Positions 1 to 12,102 of a DNA stretch of 64,000 nt are shown here, piece after piece (position 1 is the first letter of the stretch; each line of letters opens with the position of its first letter). A program made the position numbers and the translations under genes. A model generated the notes under the pieces. That model ran no database searches, was not told where the DNA came from, and worked only from the letters and a program-made list of their open reading frames with translations. Source of the stretch: Lineus longissimus (taxonomy: Eukaryota; Nemertea; Pilidiophora; Heteronemertea; Lineidae); contig NC_088312.1 in NCBI RefSeq assembly GCF_910592395.1, forward strand, positions 14,301,292-14,365,291, written 5' to 3'.

Positions 1-195
1 AAGAGGCTATCGTATCACCACTAGGCCGGCGAAAATGATTGATTTACTCTTAGACCTCTGAAAAGGTGTAGTATATTAATCTACTTTGGTGCACGCGTCG
101 TTTTCATGGCACATACAATACATGCACTGTTTACAAAATGCAGCTCCATTCGGCGACGTAGCCAAACGGAGATGACTTCGTCTCGCCTCCGAGAC

Positions 196-776
196 AGGTA
201 TTCGAAAACCCTGGATCAACAAACACTGGACTGGACTGGACTGGACTGGACTGGATTCAACGTCACTGCTCACCATCGCCTGCATCAACATGGCGACAAC
301 AATGTATTGAGAAACGACGGGGAAATGGGACATGGTATCCGTTTATGCTACACTGTGCATGATATGTGCATGCTATGTACATGAGTGTAGGCGATACACT
401 ACGATGAATTATCGATATTATCAGGCCGGTCCGGTGGCACACATCTGCCAATTTCATCATGTTAATGGCGTGTCAAGACCCACAAATCTCTCAGATGTCT
501 AGAGCAGGCACTTGTACATATTTCTGTTTACATAATACATAACCATACCTATTCTGTCGTCGCCAATTATCGTAAAATCGACGATAAAACCCGGGCGACT
601 TTTCGGGTGACGCCATGTTCATGATGTTGATGATGGAATTAGGCGGGAAGAGATTCGGCAGGGTTGTGGGAATTGTATAACTTTTAGAAAAATCCAGGTG
701 GTGGAGGGCGCTGAGTCATAGTCCAGTCCAGTCCAGTCCAGTCCAGTGTTTGTTGATCCAGGGTTTTCGAATACCC
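196..776. mobile_element. Mutator-like non-autonomous foldback element, copy 1
   Basis: The ends are inverted repeats of about 58 bp (196-254 and 719-776). The outer part reads GGTATTCGAAAACCCTGGAT, followed by CAACAAACA and a tandem array of the 5-mer CTGGA. A 9-bp direct repeat, CTCCGAGAC, flanks the element exactly (187-195 and 777-785) and is read as the target-site duplication. Long inverted ends with 9-bp duplications are the signature of Mutator-like (MULE) elements. No transposase is encoded, so it would depend on an enzyme supplied elsewhere. A second copy lies inverted at 43453-44168 and has about 130 bp extra internally. Confidence 0.8.
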
Positions 777-785
777 CTCCGAGAC

Positions 786-3707
786 TGGGATTGGGAAATG
801 TTATTCCAATCTCGATCACGGAATGAGAAATACCTCGATTAATGGACTTGTCATTTCGACTAGCTTATCATATCGATCGATCGAGATATCACATCGGGCA
901 CGGATGTAGAGCAAAGGGATTAGCGACTTGCCTTCCAGCTATTGTTTTCGAGGCAGACCAAGTGGACAACGATGTGTAAGAATGCAACAACTGGGACATT
1001 ATTGGCGCATGTGAGTTTACAATCTGTCTTTTCTCGAATGGAATGAGACTTGCGAATTAAACAGATAATTTATTCAGATGATATACATTCTTTAGTTCTA
1101 AAGTATGTTTGTTGTCGATTGTTGATTTCCTCGGTTATTTTCAAGTTAATTATATAGTTTGACAAGTGCCAAAACAAGCCTAATTTGTTAAAATTATCTA
1201 TAATTACATGTATTATAGTGCACGCCCGACCACGCGAGTGTCAAAAAGGATGTTTGTTTATAGACCATATTGAGGTCACACTAGCCAGTGCGGAGGCCAG
1301 GCTTACCTGCTTCCAAAAATGACGCGACGTCATTTCATGCATCCCCCTGTTCCAGCGGCTGTAGACCTGGCAGTATCTCAATCAAAGTTATACATTTCTG
1401 AATAGCTTGTCACTTGTAGAATACATCTGGCCTAGTTTCAATGTCTTCTCGACATTCAGTCGTGCATAGACTGCTGCAGCACAATGTATGAGACACCCTG
1501 TATGTCAACGCAGATTTGATAAATTTGACCTTTATGTCTTATAACTTCAAGATTGATAAGGATGGTAAAAAAATGTATACACATCTACTCGTCACCTTGA
1601 GAAAGCCAAATTACAACTATTTCAATCTTTTATATAGATATAGAGTGTCGTTGCGGCTTTTGTTTGAGGTTTTTTGCCGTAAAATTTTTCCTTGAGAACA
1701 TGATTGTGCAACCTCACAGAAACCAGCCTATGTGAACTTTCTGTTGAGCTATGAATAGCATGCGGGGCCTGCTCAACGCGTAAGTGCACAGAAGAAGCTG
1801 GTATTTTCCTCAAATAATCATCAGAGCTACCTCTCACAAAATACCTCGGACATTGACTTTTGAACAAGTAGCAATAGGGATAGAATAGGCCCATTGGAAT
1901 TGTATTGACTGTAATCTCCCGAGATTGAAGAACTTGTTCTTTGGGGGTGGGTACAATCCGGACCTGATCACCACTGGCTAGTGAGCACATTAATGGAGAA
2001 GGTCAGGTTAATTATGTATAAAGAACCGCAAACGCAGTCCGAATGAGTTTGTATACTTGATTACTGTCAACGTGGAGTAGAAGGGACATACAAATATAAA
2101 GCCTTTTCGGTTACATTGTCAGCCATTTTCCTGAAAAAAATGTATGAAGAAAATCAAAATATCGGATGGCGAGAAATCTTAATCCAAAATAAAATCATGC
2201 ATAGTTAATCAATACAAATACTCTATGGCTTAGTTACACAACAAAGCAGTATAGATTTAAACAGGTTTTGGTATGTTGCCGATTTTGAGGAGATAGAATT
2301 ACAAGTAAATCACACATCCGCGGCTATTTTGTCGATGCAGACGTTATCCATACATGAATAAACATCAACTTTTCCAAATATCTAACGGTCTTTCGGCGCA
2401 GATACCTGCATGTAATAGGAATTCAATGTCAGGTAAGTAAGATCAATGTTATACCATACTGGCGTTATAACAATAAAACGTGATGTTTGAGTTTCAGAGA
2501 TGATGAGTTCGAGACTAAAACATCGTTGTCTGCTGATGATGAGGTCATAACCTGTAGTCGCTAATCGCGGGCCTCGGGCGAATGACATATTAACCTAGAG
2601 CTATCGAGATAATTAAGTCGAATGCCCGGGATAATATTTCGATCGATCGAAATATTTAGTCAGTCGATGGATATAATAAGTCCATCGAAGGAGGTGTTTT
2701 TGGGGGAAAAATGTCAAGATATACCCAGAGTAATGATGCTTTCCAATGCACTTTCAGTGCATTTAATTAGTTTCATAACCAGAAGGTTGCGCCACCTTTG
2801 ATTACTCTCCAAATCCTGCTAGGTTGCCAAAAATCAGGCAAAGGAATTCTAGAGTTCTGCCTAGTTCGCGCCCCCTATACTCGGACGGAAAGTTTTCTGC
2901 TGCATCGGCTTACAACCATGGGATAGGCAATTTTATTTACATTTAAATTGATGAAAAAAAATCCGCGGTCAAAACGGCGCAAAGCGGTCTATTCGTCCTG
3001 TAACTCTCCAGCATGGTACTATGATCACCATGGAGACAATCCTTCACACTATTAAGACATGACGTCACCTCCTTTCCCAGAATGCAAGTTATCGAACATG
3101 TTATCGAACTGTTTTCGCACTTATAAAAATGCGAATGTTTAAGATGTTTTGAACACCATAATTTCATTATCGCATAGTACAAAAAATACTTTCACACCGA
3201 TTTTTTTTAAACAATTGAATTATCAAACAGAAGACAAATTATTGAACATGAAAATTTTAAGAACGAATAAAGCAACACTTTGCCTGCCATAACACAATCA
3301 GAGCGTTGCTCACATTCGAGTCTACGATTCACAAACGCAGTAAACAACGATATCCGAACACGCACTTTCCCTGGCTGTTTTATCATGCCGACGAATAGTG
3401 AGCACTGTCTCCTTCGATGTGTGCAGTGCAACCTCGATTCTTAGATTTCGGAATGCGATTTCGATTTATACAAATCATTAGAAGAATGGTACTAGAACCG
3501 AGGTTGACAGTTTAAATCTCGGTGCTGACTTGAAGGTGATGTACGTCAGTCTGTACTGGACTAAATGAGGGCTAATTTCTCAGCTGTCTGTGTGCTGCAC
3601 CGGAGAAGCAAACATTAACCCCTGATTTCCTCAGGACGGATTGATCGTTGCTTTTCACTGGAAGTGGGGGATCGTGCTGCAAATAAAATCATATTCACGT
3701 GTCTTGA
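786..3707. other. Non-coding stretch, nothing recognised
   Basis: No convincing gene. The longest open frame (minus, 1622-1990, 122 codons) matches no family I know and has no clear coding signature. A near-palindrome AGGTTGCGCCACCT at about 2783 resembles the AGGTGGCGCCACCT palindrome inside the repeat element at 45.8-46.6 kb, so a related repeat may lie here. Confidence 0.5.
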
Positions 3708-3860
3708 TTAGAAACGACATCTCGCCGGTGCTAAGAGACTTCCGTTGGCTTCCCGTCCGATTCACATTCGATTTTTCAAATTTTTCCTCATAAAAGCAAA
3801 CTTAATTGGCTCTGCACCAGGATACATCAGCAGCAAACTATTCTTAGATCAGACGGTGAT
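3708..3860 (+). pseudogene. LINE reverse-transcriptase C-terminal fragment (CR1/L2-like)
   Basis: Reading the plus strand gives a piece resembling the region after the RT domain of CR1/L2-type LINEs: DISPVLRDFRWLPVRF, then after a frame change SAPGYISSKLF. The arrangement (a PVL...WLPV block followed by an APGYIS block) is typical of that tail region. The fragment is short, has frame breaks, and shows no endonuclease or RT core nearby. It reads on the opposite strand to the large LINE at 30-34 kb and is too diverged to be assigned to it. Confidence 0.5.
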
Positions 3861-4892
3861 CTGAGTGTTTTTCGCCTTCTTCATTGATCTGATAGGTATT
3901 AGGGTAACTGTTTTCTGCCTCATGAAGTAGTTATTTTTGATAATGGGAATTTGGTCTCGGGGGGACCCCTAGCCATCGGAAGACCGTGAGCGTGACAAAA
4001 CAAAAACACATCTTCTGCGTGGATTCAGAGCAATCCATTGCGTCTACGAAGTATATTTCACAGCTCGAAACAAGGCGAACACTTTTGCAGTTGCCCTGCT
4101 CTATGTTGATAACGTGGCGTATGACCAGTAAAAGGAGCAGAAACTAAATCAGATAGGTCTGTCTATGATCGGCATAGGGATGGCCTTTCGTGGAGCCTTA
4201 CCTACATGGTTTCCTAAACAGTCAATGCTAAGATTTGATTACATTCAAAAACACCAAAGAAAAAATCCCACTGTCAAGTGTCAATTTCGTCTCTCTAGAG
4301 TATTGTCACTCACAAAAACGTAACAAGATCTAGCCTCAAGGGAATATAAAACGTCCATATTGTGACGATTGTTTAATGTTGACTGTATGAGTCTGCTGAA
4401 ACACTCAAATTTCGACCTCACGAAGTGTCGAAGTAGTCGCCGGTAGACTAAGTCGGATGTAGTTTTCATGAAGTAGGCACCTGAAAATAATTTAAAAGAC
4501 GATAGCCAATGCATGAATAAATTTCAGGTGATAAGTCCATCTCAATGCAGTTTTCCATGTTAAAAACGATCAATATCCCTTTTAGATTGTCAATGTAATT
4601 GGCCCTGTTCTCTTTTTGTTACTGAAAAGGAGATAATGTATTTACTCCTCCTCATTGCTATTTGATCACTATGTCAGCAAATTCAATTCGACGCAAAAAA
4701 ACTGAAATCAAAATGTAAAATAAGAGAAGGGGACGGGCTGACTACCAACTCTATTTGTGTGGCCGAATTTGTAAAAATAAATTTTAAAAAATCGGAGATC
4801 AAACACACATACCCGACCTCAATTTATATAGCGGCTCAGATAGTCCTTTTGAGCGACAATCTGATTGACACCTTCTACCTCCCCTCACATAC
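3861..4892. other. Non-coding stretch
   Basis: The first part may be further decayed LINE tail. The rest has only short open frames. Nothing else recognised. Confidence 0.4.
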
Positions 4893-5507
4893 AGGCAGAA
4901 CCGTATCGTGTATTTGTTAGGGCTGCCGTTCCTTTTGTCCTTCTCATGCATTATGTTTGGAAGAAATGTTAGATTTGCAATCCATCCGATAAAGACCCAA
5001 TCGGTATGTGTTGTATGAGCTTTACCAAATGTCAGCTTGTTTTGTAACTCATCGGAAGGAATATAACTCCCGCGCCTTAATTCAGTGTTATACGTTTTCC
5101 CATTTAAATATATAACGAATGTTGCCTGATCAATCAAACCGAACTCATTCTTAATCAGAAAAACTATTTTATTCCAGCCATCAGAGAAGCTTACTATTTT
5201 CATCGTCTCATACACAAAATTTTCCTTTGATGTTCGGACGAGTACCTGTACATGAATACTTTTGCCAGCATGAATACTCAGAAAGAAACTGTGCGACTGT
5301 GCGACGGAATTATACAATAGTAATTGATGGCCAGGTGTATGCAGAAATTGATTATGGCACGAAAGCTTGACATTAATAATTACACTAAGAGTAGTGAACT
5401 GGGTAAGAAGGTTAATGAAAGGCAGTTCGCCAAAGGAACTGTGGTCGTGAAATGCAATAATCTTGCCAAGATTTAGCGAGTGGACGTAAAAGGCATTTCC
5501 GTAAAGT
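4893..5507 (-). CDS. Candidate internal exon encoding a concanavalin-A/LamG-like domain
   Basis: A minus-strand open frame (4799-5590) contains about 205 codons that read as one beta-sandwich domain of the LamG/pentraxin/ConA-like type. Alternating hydrophobic strands are followed by DGWNKIVFLIKNEFG and ATFVIYLNGKTYN, which resemble the W-x-x-(I/L/V) and YLNG strands of that fold, and then by a GWIANLTF strand. The exon limits are inferred from a strong acceptor (pyrimidine-rich, CTACCGCAG) just upstream of 5507 and a donor GTATGTGAG starting at 4892. The enclosed length is exactly 615 bp, a multiple of three. I see no neighbouring exons of the same gene, so the host protein is unknown. It could be a free-standing exon or an old gene fragment. 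The fold assignment is by eye. Confidence 0.4.
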
Positions 5508-6358
5508 CTGCGGTAGACAAAAATATAGTCTAATGCAAAAAATATACATTGAAGTTTTTTGATTTGATATAAAAGAGTTATATCTAACAATAAAACTACA
5601 ATGGAATGACATTTTAAATTTTTGTAATTTGATACAATGATTATATTAAGAAATACAATAAAATTTTAACTGCAAAGATCGCGGACTTCAATTCGTAATT
5701 GATGCAAGCTGCCTACCGCGACCTAATACCTGGTATGCCGAAGGGAGAGTGGTCATTCTTAGCCATGTGTTAAACACTGACAAACCGCCCATGTCTAAAA
5801 AAATCTAACTTTTCGTTAAAGGAATGGGCTGCTTTTTACTGCATGTTCTTTTTCAGATTCATCAGTAAATTATTTTTTAGAACGTGTTTGACACTTTTCA
5901 AATTTCGCTTTGACATCTATGACGTCGGGCGCATAAAGAGCTTGGCCTACCCTTCACTCGTTCATTATTCCCTCTGCTGACGCGGAAAGGACAGCACGGG
6001 AGGCGCTCCATCCGGACGATTTGCCCCTCGCCCTCCTTTCAGGGATATCATTTCGAATGCACTTCCCCCCTCCCCGTCCCTCTGCTATTCTGTTTTCTCG
6101 CTCGTCTATTTTCAAGTTAAGTAGATGTCGCCGAGGATGATTGTGTCTAGAACCGAGTAAGGCTTACGTGCAGAGATAATTTTTGCAGGGTGACGTCAAA
6201 TATCCCCCCAACATCCCAAAACTTCCCAACAAATCCAAACTGCGTAGAAAAGAAGCGCATTGACTTAAAATAATACAATTCTTGGAATTTGAACGAGGCA
6301 AAGGACTGACGGAAGTCGACCTGCTGCGACTAGGTTTGACCGTAGAATGACTGAGGTC
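5508..6358. other. Non-coding stretch upstream of candidate exon
   Basis: AT-rich in the first part, then a pyrimidine-rich piece (about 5990-6110). No gene or structured repeat recognised. Confidence 0.4.
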
Positions 6359-7020
6359 TCGTTAGGGAGTTTTTCCCGAATGTACGCGATGATGACGTGC
6401 CCCATTTACAGGACGTAACATTTATTTTAAAGTGCCTTTCCAAAGTGATTGCATGAGGACAACCCATTTGTGTCGTATATCACTGGAAACGCCCGATTCC
6501 TCTGATTCTGCAGGATGTTAAATCGGGCATTTTATTTCTTTAAATAAATCATAAGCGTCGCATTTGCTCCTAGCTCTGTTCACCATCCCAAATTTCAATA
6601 TTGCCAATCGGGCCGGACAATCACGGAAAACCCAAAATATTATATATTTCTTCCTGAATAATTCTTACAGTGACCATTCTTCCGTGAAAAAAGTTGCTTA
6701 CGCTACACAAAAATCAAAAAGAGATTGAGGGTCAACCATTGAACTTTTGAGACATGTTGAATTTTGCACAAATCAGCGAAAAACGCAACAACTGGCACTG
6801 GCCGGCATTTCAACATTCGGCCGACGCACATCCCAAGTTCAGTGTACACATACATCGGCAACAACAGTAAAATGCGTAGTTTCTTGTTAGCCGCCTATTG
6901 AGTAGCGCTCCAGATTTTAGAAACCCCAAAAAACATGTCTTTGCCAAAACAACTACTAAATCAGCACTGGCATACTGTGAGGACCAAGAAATTAATGATT
7001 TTTTAGGAACTACGGTTAGG
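6359..7020. repeat. Dispersed repeat, copy A
   Basis: Direct-orientation homologue of 10285-10905. Long shared blocks include GAATGTACGCGATGATGACG, GACAACCCATTTGTGTCGTA and the stretch around TTGCCAATYGGGCCGGACAA. The copies differ by scattered substitutions and small indels. No terminal inverted repeat and no coding capacity seen, so the class is unknown. Confidence 0.75.
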
Positions 7021-7084
7021 GCTTGGCCGCGCATGAATACAAAAAAACATCCCTAATAAGACCTTAGAGTCAAGGTGGAGACCA

Positions 7085-7994
7085 ATTCCCCAAAGCGCCA
7101 GGGACCTTCATTAATATTCATGCCTGACGTCATATTGACTTTTATCATATCAATGAGATCACGTGCGATTTGTTTACATCCACCATGTCACATGGTTCAT
7201 GTTACTGCTACTTTTAGAAATTCACATGGATAAACTACTATAGTATACTCAAGTAGTTGTTTATGTTTGTTAGCCAATGTTTATTAAAATGTTCTTGTGA
7301 AAAGATTGACAGGTCTTCTCAGTACTTTGTTCGCAGGGTAAAATATGGGTTTAATTCTTATATCATGGGATAGTTTGGGGAGTTTGGGGTTTGCCCAAAC
7401 ACAGACCAGAGAATCATTTTTGCCTCTTGATCTGGGTGTGGCCCAGTGGTGGTAAGGTATCCAAAAGCTCAATGCCTTGTAACTGGAAGGTGAAAGGTGT
7501 AAGGGACCCTAAGTTTGATACCATTTTCACATCGGGGTTACGTCCTCGGGGTTACTGAAGGCCTGTTGGGGTACAAGACTAGTTGTAACTTGAAGAAAAA
7601 AAACAACATTAAATTATATTCTTGAATGCAATTTATTCCAACAGTTCAACAAAATCTGAAAACCAGCAAATAACATATAAAAAACATGCAAACCCCTCCG
7701 AAAAGCAGACCCAGACGCCACAGTACAGGATGGATTTCAGCAAGCTACCTTTAAACGGCTTCCCATAAGTTCCACTTTGGGAGTAAGCCACACATTTCGA
7801 GTGAGTAGATGTCTCATAGTCCCGAAGAACTTCATCTGTGTTGGTTGGATCGGGATCGACGATATATGACTCTTTGAGTAAAAAATCGTTGCCAAGGACT
7901 TGTTGTGTCAGCCATAATTCCCGCCGGTGACGTCGGATCACATGATCTATTATATTCATGAATATTAATGAAGGTCCCTGGCGCTTTGGGAATT
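7085..7994. mobile_element. Foldback/MITE-like element with 38-bp inverted ends
   Basis: The segment 7085-7122 is the near-exact reverse complement of 7957-7994; the shared core is GCGCCAGGGACCTTCATTAA. AATT lies at both extremities and may be the target duplication or part of the ends. The 830-bp interior has only short open frames (longest minus 7633-7959) and no transposase motif. A CCCAAAC/GTTTGGG-rich patch lies at 7370-7400. Confidence 0.7.
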
Positions 7995-9471
7995 AGCCTA
8001 GTCGGGTGTCTTCCGCAACGTCACGTCATGCGACGGCTGGAAGTCTCATACGCACTGTGACGTCATTGGCGACCAAATTACGTCATCAGCTGGTTGGTCC
8101 CGCCAAAATGTGGTCGGGTGGGGAAGTCCGCAGTGGCGGAATTCTCCAAGACTACTACGGTTTCGTTAATGGTTAACTCATCAGAAACCAATGTCGGGTT
8201 TTCACGGTTGCTGATGCGTGCGTGCATGTAGCTGGTTCTCTGGGACAAATGTTGAACCAGGGCCTGGTGTTTGAAGAGTAACAACCCAGGGCTTACCAGA
8301 ATGATTCTGTTGGTAAAGAACCCTAGGACATATTACGGGTTTGGCCTAAATACTCCACTCACTGGGACGATATAATTGAAGTGCAATGTTGGTCTTCTGG
8401 CTGTAGAGCCTATGTTGCGGTAAGACGAAGAAGCAACCTCTCCTTTTCTGCAGGTATAAGCTGGACAGTGGTGTATCATCCGGGAAGATATAATGTATCA
8501 TGTGATTGAAACGAGGCAATGGATGAGTCTGCCACTTGAAGACGTTATTCAATTAAGGTAAGTCCTAAAGGAGCTGCTGAACGAAGTCTGTGGATCCAGT
8601 TAATTTCAATGGTGTTTCTCGACTGGAGGCCTGACACGGACTTGGAAATAATACAATTCTTGGTGCGAAACGTCCTTCTTTCCAAATGAAAATACAGAAA
8701 GTCGGGAAAAAAATAATTTTATAAGAAAATAAATTGTTGAGGAAATCGAAATCATACGATTACGTGGGCTGAGGACTGTCCTTCCAACGTTGCTCATAGG
8801 GGCCGAAGTAGATGAGAATGTCTCAAAGGCGACATAAGCTCAAAGGTTATTTGGCTAGCAAGTAGAAAACTTTAAAACTTAAACTACTGTACAGTAGGCT
8901 ACTGCAGTTCACAAAATGATATATCAGTATGGCAAGGAAGGACAGAAAACTCAGCCTCAGGACCCGCGTGAAGACAGAGCTTTACTAGGGCAGGCGCTCC
9001 GGGGAAAAAAGCTGAGCTACTGTTGATTGTTTTGGGCTGCAATTTTGTATCCCCATCTTCAGTCGTCATTTTGGCCCAGGCGTAAAATCGTCTCTGTCTG
9101 AAAAAAGAAACCGAGGCAATAAATCACACTGCGAGAGATTATGCAATGATCTTTTGACCCATATTGCTAATTTTATGTGGCAAACGACAAACCGTGGGAT
9201 CAATTCCGATATAGTGACATTCGTTCAACTCCCAAATACTACTTACGCCGATTAATATAAGCAAATGAGGGCGTAATACTGGGTCGATTAAAAGTTACTT
9301 GTTACATACATCCCCCAAAGAGGAAAACACACACAGACGCACATCACGGCGCAGAGCCTACATGCAGTACGCCAAGGAACGCTCGAGAACGTGATTAGGG
9401 AAACGAGCTCGTACACGACATTTAGGAACAAAAAATAATCGAGCCTGACTTCTCCTAGAGTCGTCGCATTT
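7995..9471. other. Non-coding stretch
   Basis: Several TGACGTCA-like CRE-type palindromes near 8020-8090 and short open frames only. No gene recognised. Confidence 0.4.
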
Positions 9472-9690
9472 ATACCCCAGCAAATGCTCGCAAGGTTACC
9501 GCCACCAAAGCTCGCAACGGATGTTTTATCTAATACCCCAGCATGCTACTATTGCTAGTAATGTCTCGCAAGGTAAATAACCGGCAGCAAAGCTTGCAAC
9601 GGATTTTATCTATATAATACCCCAGCATGCTACTATTGCTACTATTGCTCGCACGGTAGTACCCCAGCATGCAACTATCGATAGAAGCAA
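9472..9690. repeat. Degenerate minisatellite, about 80-bp unit
   Basis: Three imperfect units share TACCCCAGCATGCTACTATT, GCTCGCAAGGT and GCAACGGAT..TTTTATCTA blocks, with small insertions such as repeated CTATTGCTA. No coding frame runs through it. Confidence 0.7.
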
Positions 9691-9739
9691 ATGCTCGCAA
9701 GTTGAAACATCAGCCGACGGAAAGCGAAAACTTACACGA

Positions 9740-10240
9740 AGGGGGCATCCATTAAGTACTTACGCCGATTTTAGACCCCCCTCCCCCATGTATGAACCTT
9801 GTACGCATTGCCTCAAACCCCCGCTCCCCCTCCCCCCCCCCCCGTACGAGCGTACGCCTAGAGACCACTATATTACTTGATAAATTGCCTATTTTCTTTT
9901 TTGTGGCGCCACAGTCGGATCGGCGGGCAGACTGCGACGTGGCACACACGTGGGAAACGGCGCAGGAAACAGCTATAAACCTTGTTGTGGGGTGTCATCA
10001 GATACCCAGTCAAGTTTATCGCGTGTAAGTTCCGGCCTCATTTGCAGTACCAGAATGATTCCCTTGATTATCATGGTAATCTATCATTTGAGCATTTAAG
10101 CATTTTCTAATTTGTTCAGAGAATTGTTCTTTGGTTACGTACGTACGCAAGACTATATACACCCCCCCCCCGCCTGTACGCATAGTGTACGTTTTTTTCA
10201 TAGACCCCCTCAGTGCGTATGTACTTAATGGATGCTCCCT
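9740..10240. mobile_element. MITE-like element with 26-bp inverted ends
   Basis: The ends 9740-9765 and 10215-10240 are inverted repeats with two mismatches (core GCATCCATTAAGTAC). The 500-bp interior holds a poly-C tract near each end (about 9830-9843 and 10162-10171) and CGTACG-type motifs, but no transposase. No clear target duplication was found, so the superfamily is undecided. It ends about 45 bp before copy B of the dispersed repeat. Confidence 0.65.
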
Positions 10241-10284
10241 AAAGCAGAAGGATGATCCGACTCGAAAGGCCGCAGAGGTAACCG

Positions 10285-10905
10285 TTAGGGAGTTTTGTTC
10301 CGAATGTACGCGATGATGACGTGCCCCGTTTAGCATCGTGACATCTGTTTCAAAATACGTTTCCAATATGATTGCATGATGACAACCCATTTGTGTCGTA
10401 TATCACAGGAAACGTTTCTGCAGGATGTTAAATCCGCCGTTTTATTTCTTTGATTAAATCATAAGCGTCGCATTGGCTCCTAGCTCTGTTCACCTTCCCA
10501 AATGGAATATTGCCAATTGGGCCGGACAATCACGGAAAGACGCAAAAATTATACATTTCTTCCTGGATAATGCTTACAGTGACAATTCTCCCGTGAAAGA
10601 AAATTGCTTACGCCACACAAAAATTAAAAAAGATATATTATTGAATTTTGCACAAATCAGCGAAAAACGCACCAACTGGCACTGGACGGCATTTAAAGAC
10701 AGGACCAACGGACATCCCAAGTTCAGTGTACACATACGTCGGCAACAGCAGCAAAATGCGTAGTTTCTTGTTATCAGTCTATTGAGCAGCGCCCCAGGTT
10801 TCAGAAACTCTCAATAACATGTAATTGCCAAAACAATAGCTAAATCAACACTGACATACACCGATCGAGGACCAAGAAATCAACGATGTTTTAGGAACTG
10901 CTATT
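10285..10905. repeat. Dispersed repeat, copy B
   Basis: Homologue of 6359-7020 in the same orientation, aligned over essentially its full length with scattered differences. The upstream neighbour is the MITE at 9740-10240, which is absent beside copy A. Confidence 0.75.
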
Positions 10906-11191
10906 TGTGCGCTCGGCGTCATAGATCTCACCACGGGTGCATTAGGTACCAAAATCGGAAAAGCGCGTCAATTCAGTCAGTTTATGTGTTTTTCCATTTC
11001 CATAAATGAAAAAAACAACAACATGCAACAGGGCCACAGTAATAGAAGAGCTTCCTCTTATCACAGTAAAGAGCGGTGAAAATATCGCACTGACCTGATA
11101 TTTGAATATTTCTCATTGAGCGTTTTGTGATTCAAACGAGCTGAAAAAAAGTAGTTGAAAGAGTGTAGATGCATTTGTGTCGATGAGTGTC

Positions 11192-11341
11192 GATGACTTG
11201 CATGCCGTAATGGCTGACGGCGCAAAGAAATGCAACAGAGTCACGTCGCTCGTGACGTCTGGTGGAAGAGTGGAATTCCACCAGACGTCACAAGCGATGT
11301 GGCTGTATTGTGTTTTCTGCCATTACGTCCTGCAAGTCATC
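11192..11341. repeat. 150-bp near-palindrome (hairpin/cruciform)
   Basis: The outer arms read GATGACTTGCATGCCGTAAT against the complement of ATTACGTCCTGCAAGTCATC. The inner arms around 11262-11285 (GACGTCTGGTGGA / TCCACCAGACGTC) meet over a loop of about 10 bases. Middle parts of the arms are less well paired. It lies 65 bp from the gypsy LTR but outside its target duplication. Confidence 0.75.
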
Positions 11342-11405
11342 TATATTGATTATTGTGAGCAAATACAACACCTACATGTTGCAACATAAATAGAATCATA
11401 GCCTG

Positions 11406-11551
11406 TGTTACAAACCGGAAAAGTAGGATTTCGTGTATGACCATGTTTATTAGCCCAAAACGATGACGTATTACACACATCATGCAAACAGCGATGATGT
11501 CACTAGAAAGTTATACAAGGCGGCTAACTTGAATTACCCAATATCATAACA
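11406..11551 (-). repeat. 3' LTR of gypsy element
   Basis: 146-bp direct repeat, TG...CA ends, next to the target duplication GCCTG at 11401-11405. The element reads right to left, so this is its 3' LTR. Confidence 0.93.
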
Positions 11552-11561
11552 CCTCCCCTTT
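11552..11561 (-). promoter_or_regulatory. Polypurine tract
   Basis: On the minus strand AAAGGGGAGG ends directly at the 3' LTR. This is the usual plus-strand primer site of LTR retrotransposons. Confidence 0.8.
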
Positions 11562-12102
11562 AAGTCTGAAACATCAGCTATTATCAGGAGTCTGAATAGT
11601 CCAAGAGTCTATGCATAAGAGTCATAAGAGTCCAGAAACTTAATTAAAAATTAATAATATCTCACAAAGCTGGCTTGGTACACTAATGCTGAAGCTCACT
11701 TAATATAGTATCCCAAAATGTAAACAAAGAACTTGCAAGAGCCCAAATTTGCAAATGGTCAAAACTTACAAATGGCAATTAGTGGCATAAATATTAAATG
11801 ACACATGGCAAAATTACAATATGCCAAAGGGCAAAAACACAAAAACTTGAAATTACAACTGGAGTAACATATAGAGAATCAGGGTAGACTACCCATTTCT
11901 CTGGAATGAAACTTGGCATTATTCTGGCCAAACACTGTCTCATCCCGTTTCCAAAGTAAAAGAAACAGACAAAAAAACGTTGTGTGGAGTTTTTACACAC
12001 ACAAAACGCACACACACTATCTAGAATCCTTGTGTCAGAAATACTGATTTTGAGAACACACCTTGAATCACATGTTCTATACTGATATTTGTAGTGATTG
12101 TA
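11562..12102 (-). other. Gypsy 3' untranslated region
   Basis: Lies between the end of the integrase frame and the polypurine tract. AT-rich, with only short open frames and no env-like gene. Confidence 0.6.

Noticed and set aside
196-776. CRISPR-like array from the CTGGA repeats
   Set aside because: Simple 5-mer tandem array with no spacers, in animal DNA, explained by inverted element ends.
1622-1990. 122-codon minus-strand frame as a gene
   Set aside because: No motif, splice sites or coding pattern that I can support.
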